This document shows positions 1-10,196 of a stretch of DNA of 64,000 bases, piece by piece (within the stretch, counting starts at the first letter, position 1; the number at the start of each line of letters is the position of its first letter). The notes beneath the pieces are model-generated. The model did no database searches. It was not told where the DNA came from and saw only the letters and a list, made by a program, of their open reading frames with translations. This DNA is from Struthio camelus (Eukaryota > Chordata > Aves > Struthioniformes > Struthionidae), in the NCBI RefSeq assembly GCF_040807025.1, contig NC_090967.1:6502001-6566000 (forward strand). The letters are read 5' to 3'. The position numbers and the translations under genes are program-made.

Positions 1-80
1 AGCCCTGGCTGGGAGCCGGCCCCGACGCCGCTCCACCCCGTGCCCTGGGTACCCTGTGCCGTGGGTACCGCACACCCCGG

Positions 81-1740
81 CTACCCCAAACTCCAGGTAC
101 CGGCTACCCTGGGTAACCCCACACCCCGGCTACCCCACAGCCTGGCTATCCTATCCCCCAGCATCTCTAGACCCTGTGCACCCCATAACCCCGGTTCCCC
201 ACACCCTGGCTACCCCACAGCCTGGCTATCCTATCCCCCAGCATCTCTAGACCCTGTGCACCCCATAACCCCGGTTCCCCACACCCTGGCTACCCCACAG
301 CCTGGCTATCCTATCCCCCAGCATCTCTAGACCCTGTGCACCCCATAACCCCGGTACCCCACACCCCGGCTACCCCATAACCTGGCTATCCTATCCCCCA
401 GCATCTCTAGATCCTGTGCACCCCATAACCCCAGTTCCCCACACCCCGGCTACCCCACAGCCTGGCTATCCTATCCCCCAGCATCTCTAGACCCTGTGCA
501 CCCCATAACCCCGGTTCCCCACACCCCGGCTACCCCACAGCCTGGCTATCCTATCCCCCAGCATCTCTAGACCCTGTGCACCCCCTAACCCCGGTTCCCC
601 ACACCCCGGCTACCCCACAGCCTGGCTATCCTATCCCCCAGCATCTCTAGACCCTGTGCACCCCCTAACCCCGGTTCCCCACACCCCGGCTACCCCACAG
701 CCTGGCTATCCTATCCCCCAGCATCTCTAGACCCTGTGCACCCCATAACCCCGGTTCCCCACACCCCGGCTACCCCACAGCCTGGCTATCCTATCCCCCA
801 GCATCTCTAGATCCTGTGCACCCCATAACCCTGGTACCCCACACCCCGGCTACCCCATAACCTGGCTATCCTATCCCCCAGCATCTCTAGACCCTGTGCA
901 CCCCCTAACCCTGGTTCCCCACACCCCGGCTACCCCCACAACCTGGCTATCCTATCCCCCAGCATCTCTAGATCCTGTGCACCCCCTAACCCTGGTACCC
1001 CACACCCCGGCTACCCCACAGCCTGGCTATCCTATCCCCCAGCATCTCTAGACCCTGTGCACCCCATAACCCCGGTACCCCACACCCCGGCTACCCCACA
1101 GCCTGGCTATCCTATCCCCCAGCATCTCTAGACCCTGTGCACCCCATAACCCCGGTACCCCACACCCCAGCTACCCCACAGCCTGGCTATCCTATCCCCC
1201 AGCATCTCTAGATCCTGTGCACCCCATAACCCCGGTACCCCACACCCCGGCTACCCCACAGCCTGGCTATCCTATCCCCCAGCATCTCTAGACCCTGTGC
1301 ACCCCCTAACCCCGGTTCCCCACACCCCGGCTACCCCACAGCCTGGCTATCCTATCCCCCAGCATCTCTAGACCCTGTGCACCCCATAACCCCAGTTCCC
1401 CACACCCCGGCTACCCCACAACCTGGCTATCCTATCCCCCAGCATCTCTAGACCCTGTGAACCCCCTAACCCTGGTACCCCACACCCCGGCTACCCCACA
1501 GCCTGGCTATCCTATCCCCCAGCATCTCTAGACCCTGTGCACCCCATAACCCTGGTACCCCACACCCCGGCTACCCCACAACCTGGCTATCCTATCCCCC
1601 AGCATCTCTAGACCCTGTGCACCCCATAACCCTGGTACCCCACACCCCGGCTACCCCACAACCTGGCTATCCTATCCCCCAGCATCTCTAGATCCTGTGC
1701 ACCCCCTAACCCCGGTTCCCCACACCCCAGCTACCCCATA
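81..1740. repeat. 80-bp minisatellite array, about 20 copies
   Basis: The marker gcatctctag recurs at 161, 241, 321, 401 and so on to 1682, always 80 bp apart apart from one 1-bp slip near 950. Copies differ by scattered substitutions such as accct/atcct and cataac/cctaac. Each unit is itself built from a roughly 20-bp C-rich core (taccccacacccc-like). The array begins close to the window's left edge and ends about 750 bp before the BST2 start codon. The short open frames across it follow the repeat and are not genes. Confidence 0.97.
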
Positions 1741-2170
1741 ACCTCACTATCCTACACCCCTGTGTCTCCATATCCGGGTACCCCCCTACATAAGTACCCC
1801 ATATTCCAGGTACCCCATAGCCTGGCTACCCCATACCCTGGGGTACCCCACACTTTTGGGTACCCCAAAGCCTGGGTGCTCCATATGGTATGTAGCCCAT
1901 AACCTAGGTAGCCTGTATCCCGGGTAGCTTGTATTTCAGACACCCCCTGCCCCATATGTGCCCCATACCCCAATACTCCATACCCTGCCCTGCCCCATAT
2001 GTGCCCCATACCCCAATACTCCATACCCTGCCCTGCCCCATATGTGCCCCATACCCCAATACTCCATACCCTGGGGTAGCACATACCCTGCTTACCCCAT
2101 AGCCTGGGTACCCTGTACCCCCTATCCTGGGTATCCCATACCCCAGGTATCCCATGGCCAGAGTACCCCA
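1741..2170. repeat. Degenerate core repeats with three 43-bp copies
   Basis: The 80-bp array decays into a loose 18-22-bp repeat of the form ggtaccccata-gcctgg. Inside it a 43-bp unit is repeated three times, with cccatatgtg at 1951, 1994 and 2037. It shares the GGTACCCCA core with the neighbouring array, so both probably grew from one seed. Confidence 0.85.
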
Positions 2171-2401
2171 TCCCCCGGTACCTCAAATCGCTGGTATTAC
2201 TTGCCCTGGGGGATGCTCTGCCGTGTCCCCCCTGCCACAGCACTGGCCCCACTGGTGGGGCTGCAGGCACCCGGGGGCCGCGTGCAGCCCGCAGCCCCCC
2301 CGGCTTGGCGCGACCCCGCTGCCCACCACCAAGGGCCGGGGCAGACGTCTTCCTCTCCGACATGCAGCCACTTGCTGCAGAGCTGTCCCAAATCACATGA
2401 T

Positions 2402-2434
2402 TTCCTGGAAAGTCCCCTTACCGGAGAAACGAAA
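2402..2434 (+). promoter_or_regulatory. Putative STAT/NF-kappaB/IRF element above tetherin
   Basis: Three immune-type sites lie within 33 bp. A perfect GAS palindrome (ttcctggaa, TTCNNNGAA) is at 2402-2410. It overlaps ggaaagtccc at 2407-2416, which is the reverse complement of the classical kappaB site GGGACTTTCC. An IRF core aaacgaaa (AANNGAAA) follows at 2427-2434. They sit 77-109 bp upstream of the first BST2 start codon. Mammalian tetherin is interferon-induced, so the context fits. No TATA box was seen, and the transcription start is not determined. Confidence 0.6.
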
Positions 2435-2510
2435 CAACCTAATTTTGCAAAAAAACTCGAGGCCCCTCCCAGAGGGCAGATTTTTTTTTTTTTTTTGCCC
2501 GAGCAAGTCT

Positions 2511-3524
2511 ATGCATCTCCCAGAAGGGATGAGAGGCTGGAAGAAATTCGCGGCCCTGGCCGGTGGGATGGCCATGATGGCTCTGGTGGTAGCCCTCACC
2601 CTGGCGTACTGCCTGCCGGCCGCCGGGCAAGAGCCGGCACAGTGCCAGGGCTGCATGGGCAACGGCACGCTGGCCCAGCTGGAGGAGGCACAGCGGGCCA
2701 AGTGGGGCGAGGTGATGGCGCAGGTGGCCGTGCTGCAGTCGGAGCTGGGCAGCGTCAAGCAGTCCCTGGAGGAGGCCCGCGGGCGCTGGAACAGCTGCAG
2801 GGAGCACCTGGTAGGTGCCCGGGATGCTGCTGCCGCGGGCAGAGCAGAGTGCCGGAGCACGCCCGGGCTGCTCCTCGCCGGCTAGCGCCAGGGCGCTTCG
2901 GGGTCTGAGCCGCAGCCCCCGGCAGTGGCGTGTCCCCTCTCTGCCCACGTCCCCTCAGGGCACCTTGCAGAGGGACGTCAGAGCCCTGGAGCAGGCAATG
3001 GAGCACCTGCAGCGCCAGGAATCGGAGCAGGGGGCCAGGACGGCCACGCTGCAAGGTGAGCGCCGGGCAGGGAGCGTGGGGCAGGCGGGACGGGGCGAGC
3101 AGCGTGGGGCGCCCAGGGCGCGGGAAAAGACCCCGGGCCACCCCGCTCCCCAGCCCCTGGGGCGCGCTCATCCCCAGCCCCTGGGCCGTGCTCATCCCCG
3201 GCCGCTCTCGCCTCCCAGCAGAGGAGAACAGGAAGCTCAAGGAGGATTTGGTGCAGCACCGGCAACAGCTGGAGGATGCCAAGAATAACAGGTGAGACCC
3301 ATGTCCCCTGACCCCCAAGCCCTGTCCCCTCCCTCCGTCACCAGCTGTCCTTGTCCCCCCCCCCCCCCCCCAGGAGCAGTCTCCAGTCCCAGATCTGGAA
3401 CCTGCTGCGGCAGCTCCAGGTCCTGCAGAGCAGGATGTCGAGCGCGAACCAGCTCGCAGCCTCGAGCCTGGCCGAGCACCCCAGCCTCCTGGCGCTGGCC
3501 GTCGCAGGGATGCTCTTCCTTTGA
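2511..3524 (+). CDS. BST2: Tetherin / BST2 (bone marrow stromal antigen 2)
   Basis: Coding exons are 2511-2810, 2959-3055, 3222-3291 and 3374-3524, giving 205 aa (human 180). In mammals tetherin holds budding enveloped virus particles at the cell surface. The protein shows the diagnostic double-anchor topology. A short basic cytoplasmic tail precedes a transmembrane helix at about residues 14-35. The luminal part is a coiled coil with exactly three cysteines (C45, C48, C96) and an NGT glycosylation site at N51. A small-residue stretch (SSAN...ASS) and a hydrophobic end (LLALAVAGMLFL) then look like a GPI-anchor signal. M1 has a poor Kozak context and M7 a better one, so a 199-aa form is possible. 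Exon 3 has tandem CAGCAG acceptors (exon at 3219 or 3222). The next gene is CCDC194-like and then PLVAP, matching human order. The sequence is too divergent for a residue-level match, so the call rests on topology and synteny. Confidence 0.85.
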
Positions 3525-3825
3525 GCCCGAAGCAGCCTGGGCGAGGGCCTGGCTCATCCTCCGTCACCCGTTGCCCCCGATGGGGCGTGAGAGGGGACCG
3601 TCTCCGTCCGGAGGGGCCGCAGCTCGGGGAGCCCCCCCGGGCCGCTCAGCCCTCTGCCCTGGCGCGCGGCGCCCACCTGCGCCGGGGACAGCTCGCGCCT
3701 CCAGATCCGCCCGGGCCCCCGACGCTGCCGGCATCTCCCGGGGACGCGGGTTGCTTCCAGCTGCAACCCCCCGGCCGGGCCAGGCAGGGGTCTCAGGCGC
3801 TTCACGGTTTCGTAGTGTTTAAGCT

Positions 3826-3831
3826 AATAAA
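3826..3831 (+). other. Polyadenylation signal of BST2
   Basis: AATAAA lies 302 nt after the tetherin stop codon and is the first canonical signal downstream. The implied 3' UTR is about 320 nt. Confidence 0.75.
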
Positions 3832-4890
3832 ACACCATGAAAAGCCCAAGGTGTTTTGCTGCTCTGGCACCTTTTTGGGACCCAAAGCCCCAACCCTACT
3901 GGGGGTACGTGGACAGCCGGGGTGAGGGGGTCCCCCTGCCTGGTGCCCTCCACGTCCCAGCCTCACCGCCCTGGGACCCCTGGGTCACCCCGGCCCACCA
4001 GCACGGGGGAGCTGCCATGCCTCAGTTTCCCCACTTGTAAATACTGCGTGGTCAGGACATGTCCGGCCTCGTGCTGCTGCTCGCTGCCTGCAGGCGCCTG
4101 CAAGCCTGCCGTCCCCGGCCCCTCGCCCACCCCGAAGGGCAGCGCGGGGCAGCGCGGCGCAGTCGCTGCAGTCGCGCGGCGGCTGGAGAAAGCTCCCACC
4201 TTTGTCCTGCTTGGCTAAAGCTCTCGGCCGGCGCTTCCTGCCTGCAGCGCTGCCGTGCCCCCGCGCCGGCCCCGGCTTCCTCCCCCGGCACGGCCGCCCA
4301 GCCCCTCGCCTCCCCTGCAAATCCCCCTCCAGGGATCCAAGCCTCGCGCTCCCTGCTCGGAGCCCGCGGTGGCACCGTTGGGGTGCCGAGGGAGCGTGCC
4401 GTCCCGCTCGGCAGCCGCGTCCCTGCCCCTGTCCCCAAGCCCCCTCGTCGCAGCCTTTCCGCGCGCAGCCGGGGATGCTGCAGAACCGCCACGGGCAGGC
4501 GGCAGCCTCAGCATCCCCGAGCCGCCTCGGTGCACGCCAGCGACCCGCCGGAGCCGGCCAGCCCTTGCTCCTGGCCCGCGGCGGGCCGACCCGGGACCGG
4601 CAGCCCCACGCCGCAGCGTGTCCCTCCGGCACCGCCGGCGGATGCTACGGCCCGCGCGAGCCACTCGGCTGGCCCGGAGGGCAGAGCTGCCTCCCACGTG
4701 CAGTCTATCCCGGGCTGCGACCTGCGAGAAACCGCAGCCCAAAGCGGCGTCTGGTGAGGAAAACCCACACGTAGCAATTAGAGCGACCCAGGGAGCGACG
4801 TGCGCCGGGGCGGCCGGCACATCGCGGGCGGCAGCCGCCGGAGCAGGCGAGCATCCCCGTGCCCCCTCTCCCCCCCCCCCCGCCCCGAGC
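3832..4890. other. Intergenic CpG-rich interval between BST2 and CCDC194-like
   Basis: Unique GC-rich sequence, densest in CpG from about 4080, that probably includes the promoter and 5' UTR of the downstream gene. Overlapping open frames on both strands here reflect the high GC content. I see no splice-consistent coding exon, TATA box or repeat array. A C-run at 4870-4881 lies just before the start codon. Confidence 0.5.
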
Positions 4891-6814
4891 ATGGACCCCG
4901 GGGTGCCCAAGGCCACCCTGAAGGTGCTGGGGCTGTGCGCGGCGCTGCTGCTGCTGGTGGCGGCGGTGACGGTGGCGGTGGCGGTGATGGTGTGGCGCTC
5001 GGAGGCGCTGCGCAAGCTGCAGGGCTGCCGGGAGCGGGCGGCCAACGAGAGCCGGGAGCTGGGGGACCGCGTGGCCCAGCTGGAGCAGGAGCGAGGCCGG
5101 CTGCGGCGCGCGGCGGCCCAGGGCGCCCGCCGGGAGGAAGCCCTGCAGCTGCTGCTGGCCCAGGCCCGGGGCGACGGCGAGAAGCTCAACGCCAGCTTGG
5201 CATCCTGCCGAGAGCACGCGGTAGGTCCTGCTGGGGCGGGGGGGAGATGTTTCCTCTGCGTGTTTGGAGCCAGGGGGATTTTGACAGGGCTCATGGGAAG
5301 CCCCAGCTCCAAGGGAAGGATGCTGCAGACGAGCAACCGCCGGCGAGAGCAAAGGGCAGCTGCGCCGGGGCGGCCGGCGGCGAGAAGCAGCCCTGCGGGG
5401 AGGGTGCGAGGGGTGCCAAGGCCCTCCGGGACCCTGCGGCTGCATGACCGCCTCCCGGCAAAGCATCGTGCTGCCCCCGGTCCCACGAGCGCTGCCAGGG
5501 CTGAGCCAGCGCCGGCACCGCCCCGGCCGGGACAGCTATTCCTAGCCGCGACCGAGCCGAGCCGCTCTGCACACGTATAATTAACCCTCCATGAAAACCG
5601 CAGCAGGGGCCGGAGCCCGCTGCGGGGCTGCTGTTTCTCTCCTCCGCGGTATTTTTAGTTGCAGACCCAGCTGGGAAAGGGCCTGGCCAGACTGCTGCAA
5701 TTCCAGCCCGGAGGAAGAGCCGGGGCCCACTTTCCCTCCCGCGCTCTTCCGGCCGAACAATGGCCCGGAGGGGCTGGAAAACCGCTCCGGCTTCCCGTCG
5801 GCGGCAGCGCCCGGCCCGCGGGACCCGGGGCTGCTCGCCCTTTCGGGGGGACGCGGCCCCGGCCCCGTCACCGCCGCGTGCCCTCTTCCCCAGGCGGCGC
5901 TGGGCAGCGACGCCGCGGCGCTGCGGAGCGAGGTGCTGGCGCTGCGGCGCGAAGGGGCCGAGCTGGCCGGCAGCAACGCGGCGCTGCGAGGTGGGGGCTG
6001 CGGGGTTTCGGGGAGGGGGCACGGGACGGACCCCAGGGGCATCCCCCCGCCCGGCTGCACGGGGCCGGCGGGCGGGCGGCCGCCCGGCTCAGCCCCGCCG
6101 TCCCCTTGGCCCTGCAGAGGTGCTGGCGCGCGGCGAGGAGGAGGCGCTGGGGCTGCAGCGGCGGCTGGAGGAGGCGGCGGAGCAGCGGCGGGCGCTGCGG
6201 GCCCGCGGGGAGCGCTGCGAGGCCCGGCAGCGCCAGCTCCAGGCCAGCCTGTAAGGAGGGCCGTTCCCCCCCCCGGCACCGGGCAGCAGGGCCGGCAGAC
6301 CCCCGCGACGCGCCTCTGCTCTGCCCGCAGGCGGGACTACGCGGCCGAGGTCGAAGCCCTGCAGCGGCGGCGGAGCTGCCGCCCGGCCGGGCGCAGGTGC
6401 CCCCCTCGCCGGTACAGCGCCGGGCGCTGCCTCCTCTCCTGCCTCCCTGCCCTGCTCGCTGCGGGGGGCCACGCGCGTGTGCATGTGCCCTGCACGTGTG
6501 TGCGTGTGCCTGCACACGTGTGCATGTGCCCACGCGTGTGTGCGTGTGCCTGCACACGTGTGCACGCGCCTGCACAAGTGTGCATGTGTGCACGTGCCTG
6601 CACGTGTGCGTGTGCCCTGCATGCATGTGCCTGTGCCTGCACACATGTGCACGTGCCTGCACGCGTGTGCACGTGCCCACACATGTGTGCACGTGCCCAC
6701 ACGCATGTTCCCCTACCCCCACAGCCCTTCGGCACCGGTGTCGGCAGCCTGAGCCGGCCCCGGTGCCCCCCGGGAGCCGCTCACCGCTCTCCCCTCTCTT
6801 GCAGGAAGGGTTGA
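4891..6814 (+). CDS. CCDC194: Tetherin-like single-pass coiled-coil membrane protein, probably CCDC194
   Basis: Coding exons are 4891-5220, 5894-5990, 6118-6250, 6331-6396 and 6805-6814, giving 211 aa. A short N-terminal tail precedes a transmembrane helix at about 12-35. The rest is predicted coiled coil rich in Arg, Glu and Ala, with NES (N52) and NAS (N100) glycosylation sites and cysteines at C46 and C106. Exon 1 ends with SCREHA then gtaggt, mirroring SCREHL then gtaggt in BST2. Exon 2 is 97 nt with the same phases as in BST2 and PLVAP. Unlike tetherin there is no GPI signal: the chain ends in a basic tail (RRRSCRPAGRRKG). I recall human CCDC194, of unknown function and with an Arg-rich tail, lying between PLVAP and BST2. 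The structure is seen in the sequence; the name is inference from position and shape. Confidence 0.65.
6474..6716. repeat. Alternating purine-pyrimidine tandem tract (TGCACACGTG type)
   Basis: About 240 bp of imperfect 12-18-bp repeats built from cgtgtgtgcgtgtgcc and tgcacacgtgtgcacg. The tract is almost entirely alternating purine-pyrimidine and carries several CACGTG hexamers. It fills most of the last intron (6397-6804) of the CCDC194-like gene. Confidence 0.9.
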
Positions 6815-7214
6815 AGCCCCGCGGTCCCGGCGCCCGGTGGGGGGCTCGGCGACGGGGCTCCGCCGGCGGCTCGGCACCTCCACCCTAGGCACGGCTGCGG
6901 CAGCCCGAGCACGGCCCCCACCCGCGGCGCCTTTCGGAAGAGCCCGACGGCTGCCCGGCACCGCTGCCCCCGCGGGAGCGGCGCAGCTAACGCGCCGGAG
7001 CTGCTGCGGAGCCGGCGCAGAGGCTTTTCTCCACCAGAGAGGCTCTTTGCTGGCTAAGGGATGCTCCCGTCTGCCGGCTGCTCCGCTTCGCCGATGCTGC
7101 CTGCCTGCTCGGCCCTATTTTTTCATCCTCCGCTTTCTGCCCGTCTCTTCACCGCAGTGTTTTCAGTAAGCACCAGGACCTGGAAAGACTTTGCAAGCGG
7201 GAAGGCATTCGTGC

Positions 7215-7220
7215 AATAAA
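7215..7220 (+). other. Polyadenylation signal of the CCDC194-like gene
   Basis: AATAAA lies 400 nt after the stop codon at 6812-6814, with no earlier canonical signal on this strand after the stop. Confidence 0.65.
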
Positions 7221-9986
7221 GGCCGCTCTGTTCACCAGGATGTTTCCATGTGCCGCGAATCCAACCTTTCCCCACGGCCCTGAGGTCAGAAAGTCAAACA
7301 AATTCCAGGGCTGCCTCGAGCTCGGACGGCCGCGCCGACCGGCCGCCAAGGGCAGGAGCCCGCCGGCTCCGGCCCCGGCGCGTCCCCGGGCCCAGCGCCG
7401 GCCAGCTGGCTCGGCCGCGCCGTCGCAAGGCCGCTGCGCCGTGCCCGGCCCGGCGCACCGGCTCTGCCGCCTGCCCCGGCGGCTCCCGCGGGACCGGCGG
7501 AGCGGATGCAGCCCCAGCGAGGCCGGCACGGGCGGCGGGGCCAGGCCAAGCACGGGGAGCGGGCGGGGGGGGGAGAGGGATTAGCAGATGCTGCTGTTTC
7601 CCAGTCGCTTCCCAAATTCTTTGATCCACTTCAAACCAACGCAGAAGGTTTCCAGGAAAGCTGCAAATTTTCCTGCTGCTGCCATGCAATATCCTGTGCA
7701 GAGGGCAGGCCGGCCGCGAGCGTCTGAGCACGAGCATCCGGCCTCCAACCTGCAAAACCCATCAGAGCGTTACCCCGGCGGCTGCCCTCGCCGCGCCGAG
7801 CCCAGGCAGCCGCTGGCAGGCGGCTTTCGAGGTGAAAGTGCCTCTGGCCGGGGCAAACCGGCCCCCGGTGCCTGGAAGCGCTTCCCAGGCTGGAGGCAAG
7901 GGCTCGGACGGCGCCGGCGGCAGAGGGGCCCAGCCTGCTCGGCCCCGGCGCTGCATCGCCCTTCGCCTCCTGCCTTGGCGCATCCTCGGGCCGGTTGCAA
8001 AGCCCGAGGGCTCCGTCCTGCCGCCCGGCCCCCCGGGCTGGCGCGGGAACCCCGCACGCGTCGCCCAGCCGGGAAACCCCGGCCCAAGCGGTTTTGCCCT
8101 TCCCCGTCCACGGTTCAGGCCGGGCTGGCGGGAGGCAAGCGCTGGAAACGACGACACCCAGGCGGGGAGCAAACCTCCCCGTGGGGCCGGGCGCCTGGCA
8201 GCCGCCCGGCACCAAGAGCGAAACGCGTCCCGTCCCGGCGGCCGCCACCGCGGCAGCCCCGGCTCGGAAAGGCGGCGAGCAGGGTGCGTTCCCCGGCGCC
8301 AGGCCCCGTGGCACGATTCGTTAAGGACGGGAAGCTAATGGGCGAAGGGGACAAAGCGAGGTGCCCGGGCTGCCCCGGCGGCTGGGGACCCGCGCGCCGC
8401 CGGAGCCGGGGGCCAGCTCGTGCCGTGCCAGGGCCACAAGAGCCCGGCCAGGGCCGGGGCCGCCGGAGCGGGGAGGTGACTCAGCCCTGTTATTTGCAGC
8501 TCAGGAAGGAAACGGCAGTAGCCGAGAACGGCTTCAGGACTGACACCGTCCCGACCACCGCAGACACTTACCGGTCCCCGGAGACCTCGGCCCGGCGAGA
8601 AAGCAGGAAACAGAAACGAGGTCTGAGGCTTCGGGGTCAGCGCCCGCTCAGCCCTGCGCCTCGGCACCCCCGGGCACGTCCCCGGGCCGGGCATCCTGCC
8701 GCCGTGCCGCCAGCCGGGGCCGGGCAGCAGCGGGCGCCGGGCGGCCCCGGGGTGGCAGCCGCAGAGGGCTCCCGCGAGCAGCCGGGGGCCGCAATCGCAG
8801 CGGGGAGAGCACGCGTCTCGCGGGCTGCAAACACGTGCGTGGTGGCCTCTCCGCGGAGCAACCGTGCCGCCTGACGGGAACAGCCGCGTCCCGGCTGGGA
8901 GCGGCGGGGGCAAATGGGGGGGTCACCTGGCAAAGCGGGTGCAACACCCCTGCGTGCACCATCCAGCGTGCAACACCCGGCGTGCAACAGCCTGCGAGCA
9001 GCCGCCTGCAGACACCCCCTCCTGAGAGCACCCTCTTTCCCTGCCTGGGCAGGGAGCGGGTGTTGCTCCTGGCTTGCCCTCGCCGGCTGCGGTTTGCCCG
9101 GCGGGGGACAGTGCAGCGCGGCTGCAGCTCTCCGGCGGCCCCGGCTCCGCGCGCCCTCTCGGCGAGCCCGAGGTCCAGCCGGCGGCCCCGTGCGGACCGC
9201 GCTGCCCAGCCGCCTGCACTGGCCCGGTGCCAGCCTACCTGGAAGCCAAGGTCTCGCCCCGCGTCCTTCCCCGGCCGGGTCAGCCGCCGGCGAGGGTGCA
9301 CGAGGGCAGAAACGGCACCGGCGTGGGGACGCCCCGTGCCGCCTGGCCGCGAAGCGGGTCGGAGGCACGCGGCGGTGCAGGGTGCAAGCGGCAGCTGTGC
9401 AACCTCCCCGTGCAAACCCCGGCCGCGGCCGTGCCCGGCGCCCGTGAGCCTCACCAGCCCGCTGCTGCCCCGCGCCCGGCCGTGCCCAGCTTGCCGTGCC
9501 CCCCGGCCCCTCGTTGGGGCCGGGCTGCTCGGGGGCTTTTGCAGCCCGGCCCTTGTGCCGCAGCAGGAAGGGGCCGCAGGACGGGAACGGCTGGGGCTGG
9601 GGGCGCCGGCCGCGCTGCGGGCGAGCGCTCGGCTCCTGCCCAACGCCGGGGCGGACAGCTGTGCCCGTGCGCGCGGGCGGCAGGATGCTCCTCCGTCACC
9701 CCGCCGCCTTGAGACGCCGGCGGCCGCGGCGCAGCCCGTAAATCACGCGCGAGCCGCCGGGGCTGGCTGCGGCGAGAGCCGGGCACCGCCGGGGCTGATC
9801 CGGGGGCTTCGCCTGGCGCTCGCAGCCCCGCGGGAGCTCGGGTCGCCTTGCGTGCCCCACGGGGCTGGCGAGCTCGTCCCGGGGCAGCGCCGCTGCCCGG
9901 CCCGGCCGCACCGCAGACGCGCAGAGAAATCCCGGGGCCGGGGGGGAGGCGCTGCCCTGGGTTTTGCCCCCTCCGTTAGCAACCGG
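7221..9986. other. Intergenic GC-rich interval between CCDC194-like and PLVAP
   Basis: This is 2.8 kb of mostly unique GC-rich sequence. An AP-1/MARE-like site (tgactcagc) is at 8477-8485. A small cluster of gtgcaacaccc-like repeats is at about 8937-8985. Very long open frames on both strands have no start context, splice logic or recognisable protein, and I treat them as composition artefacts. The right-hand end merges with the PLVAP promoter. Confidence 0.5.
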
Positions 9987-10116
9987 GAACAATAGCCCTC
10001 CTGCAAACAGAAGCTGCACTGTGATAACCCGGCAGGTCCGAGGCATCCGGAGAGGCAGGAAGGAGCCCAGCAGAAGGAAATATTAAATAGAGCGATATAA
10101 ACACGGGCCGGGCAGG
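9987..10116 (+). promoter_or_regulatory. Putative PLVAP promoter with SOX- and ETS-type sites
   Basis: Upstream of the PLVAP start are gaacaatag (9987-9995, SOX-type), caggaagg (about 10056-10063, ETS-type) and an AT-rich stretch (aatattaaatag, then gatataaaca, the latter FOX/TATA-like) at about 10078-10102. SOX and ETS factors drive endothelial genes, and PLVAP is endothelial. These are short motifs that also occur by chance, so this is weak evidence. Confidence 0.35.
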
Positions 10117-10196
10117 CGGCGGGAGCAAGCTCCACCCCGGCGCGGCCCCAATGAAAGGGGCTGCGGCGGGCCGGCGGGCAGCAGACCGCCCGTGGC

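Noticed and set aside
81-1740. Regular repeats considered as a CRISPR array or an interstitial telomere
   Set aside because: There are no unique spacers between the units, and ccctaacc occurs at most once per 80-bp unit rather than as (TTAGGG)n.
7588-9995. Frames of 300-430 codons between CCDC194-like and PLVAP
   Set aside because: In DNA of this GC content stop codons are rare. The peptides are Arg/Pro/Ala-rich with no motif, and overlapping frames exist on both strands.
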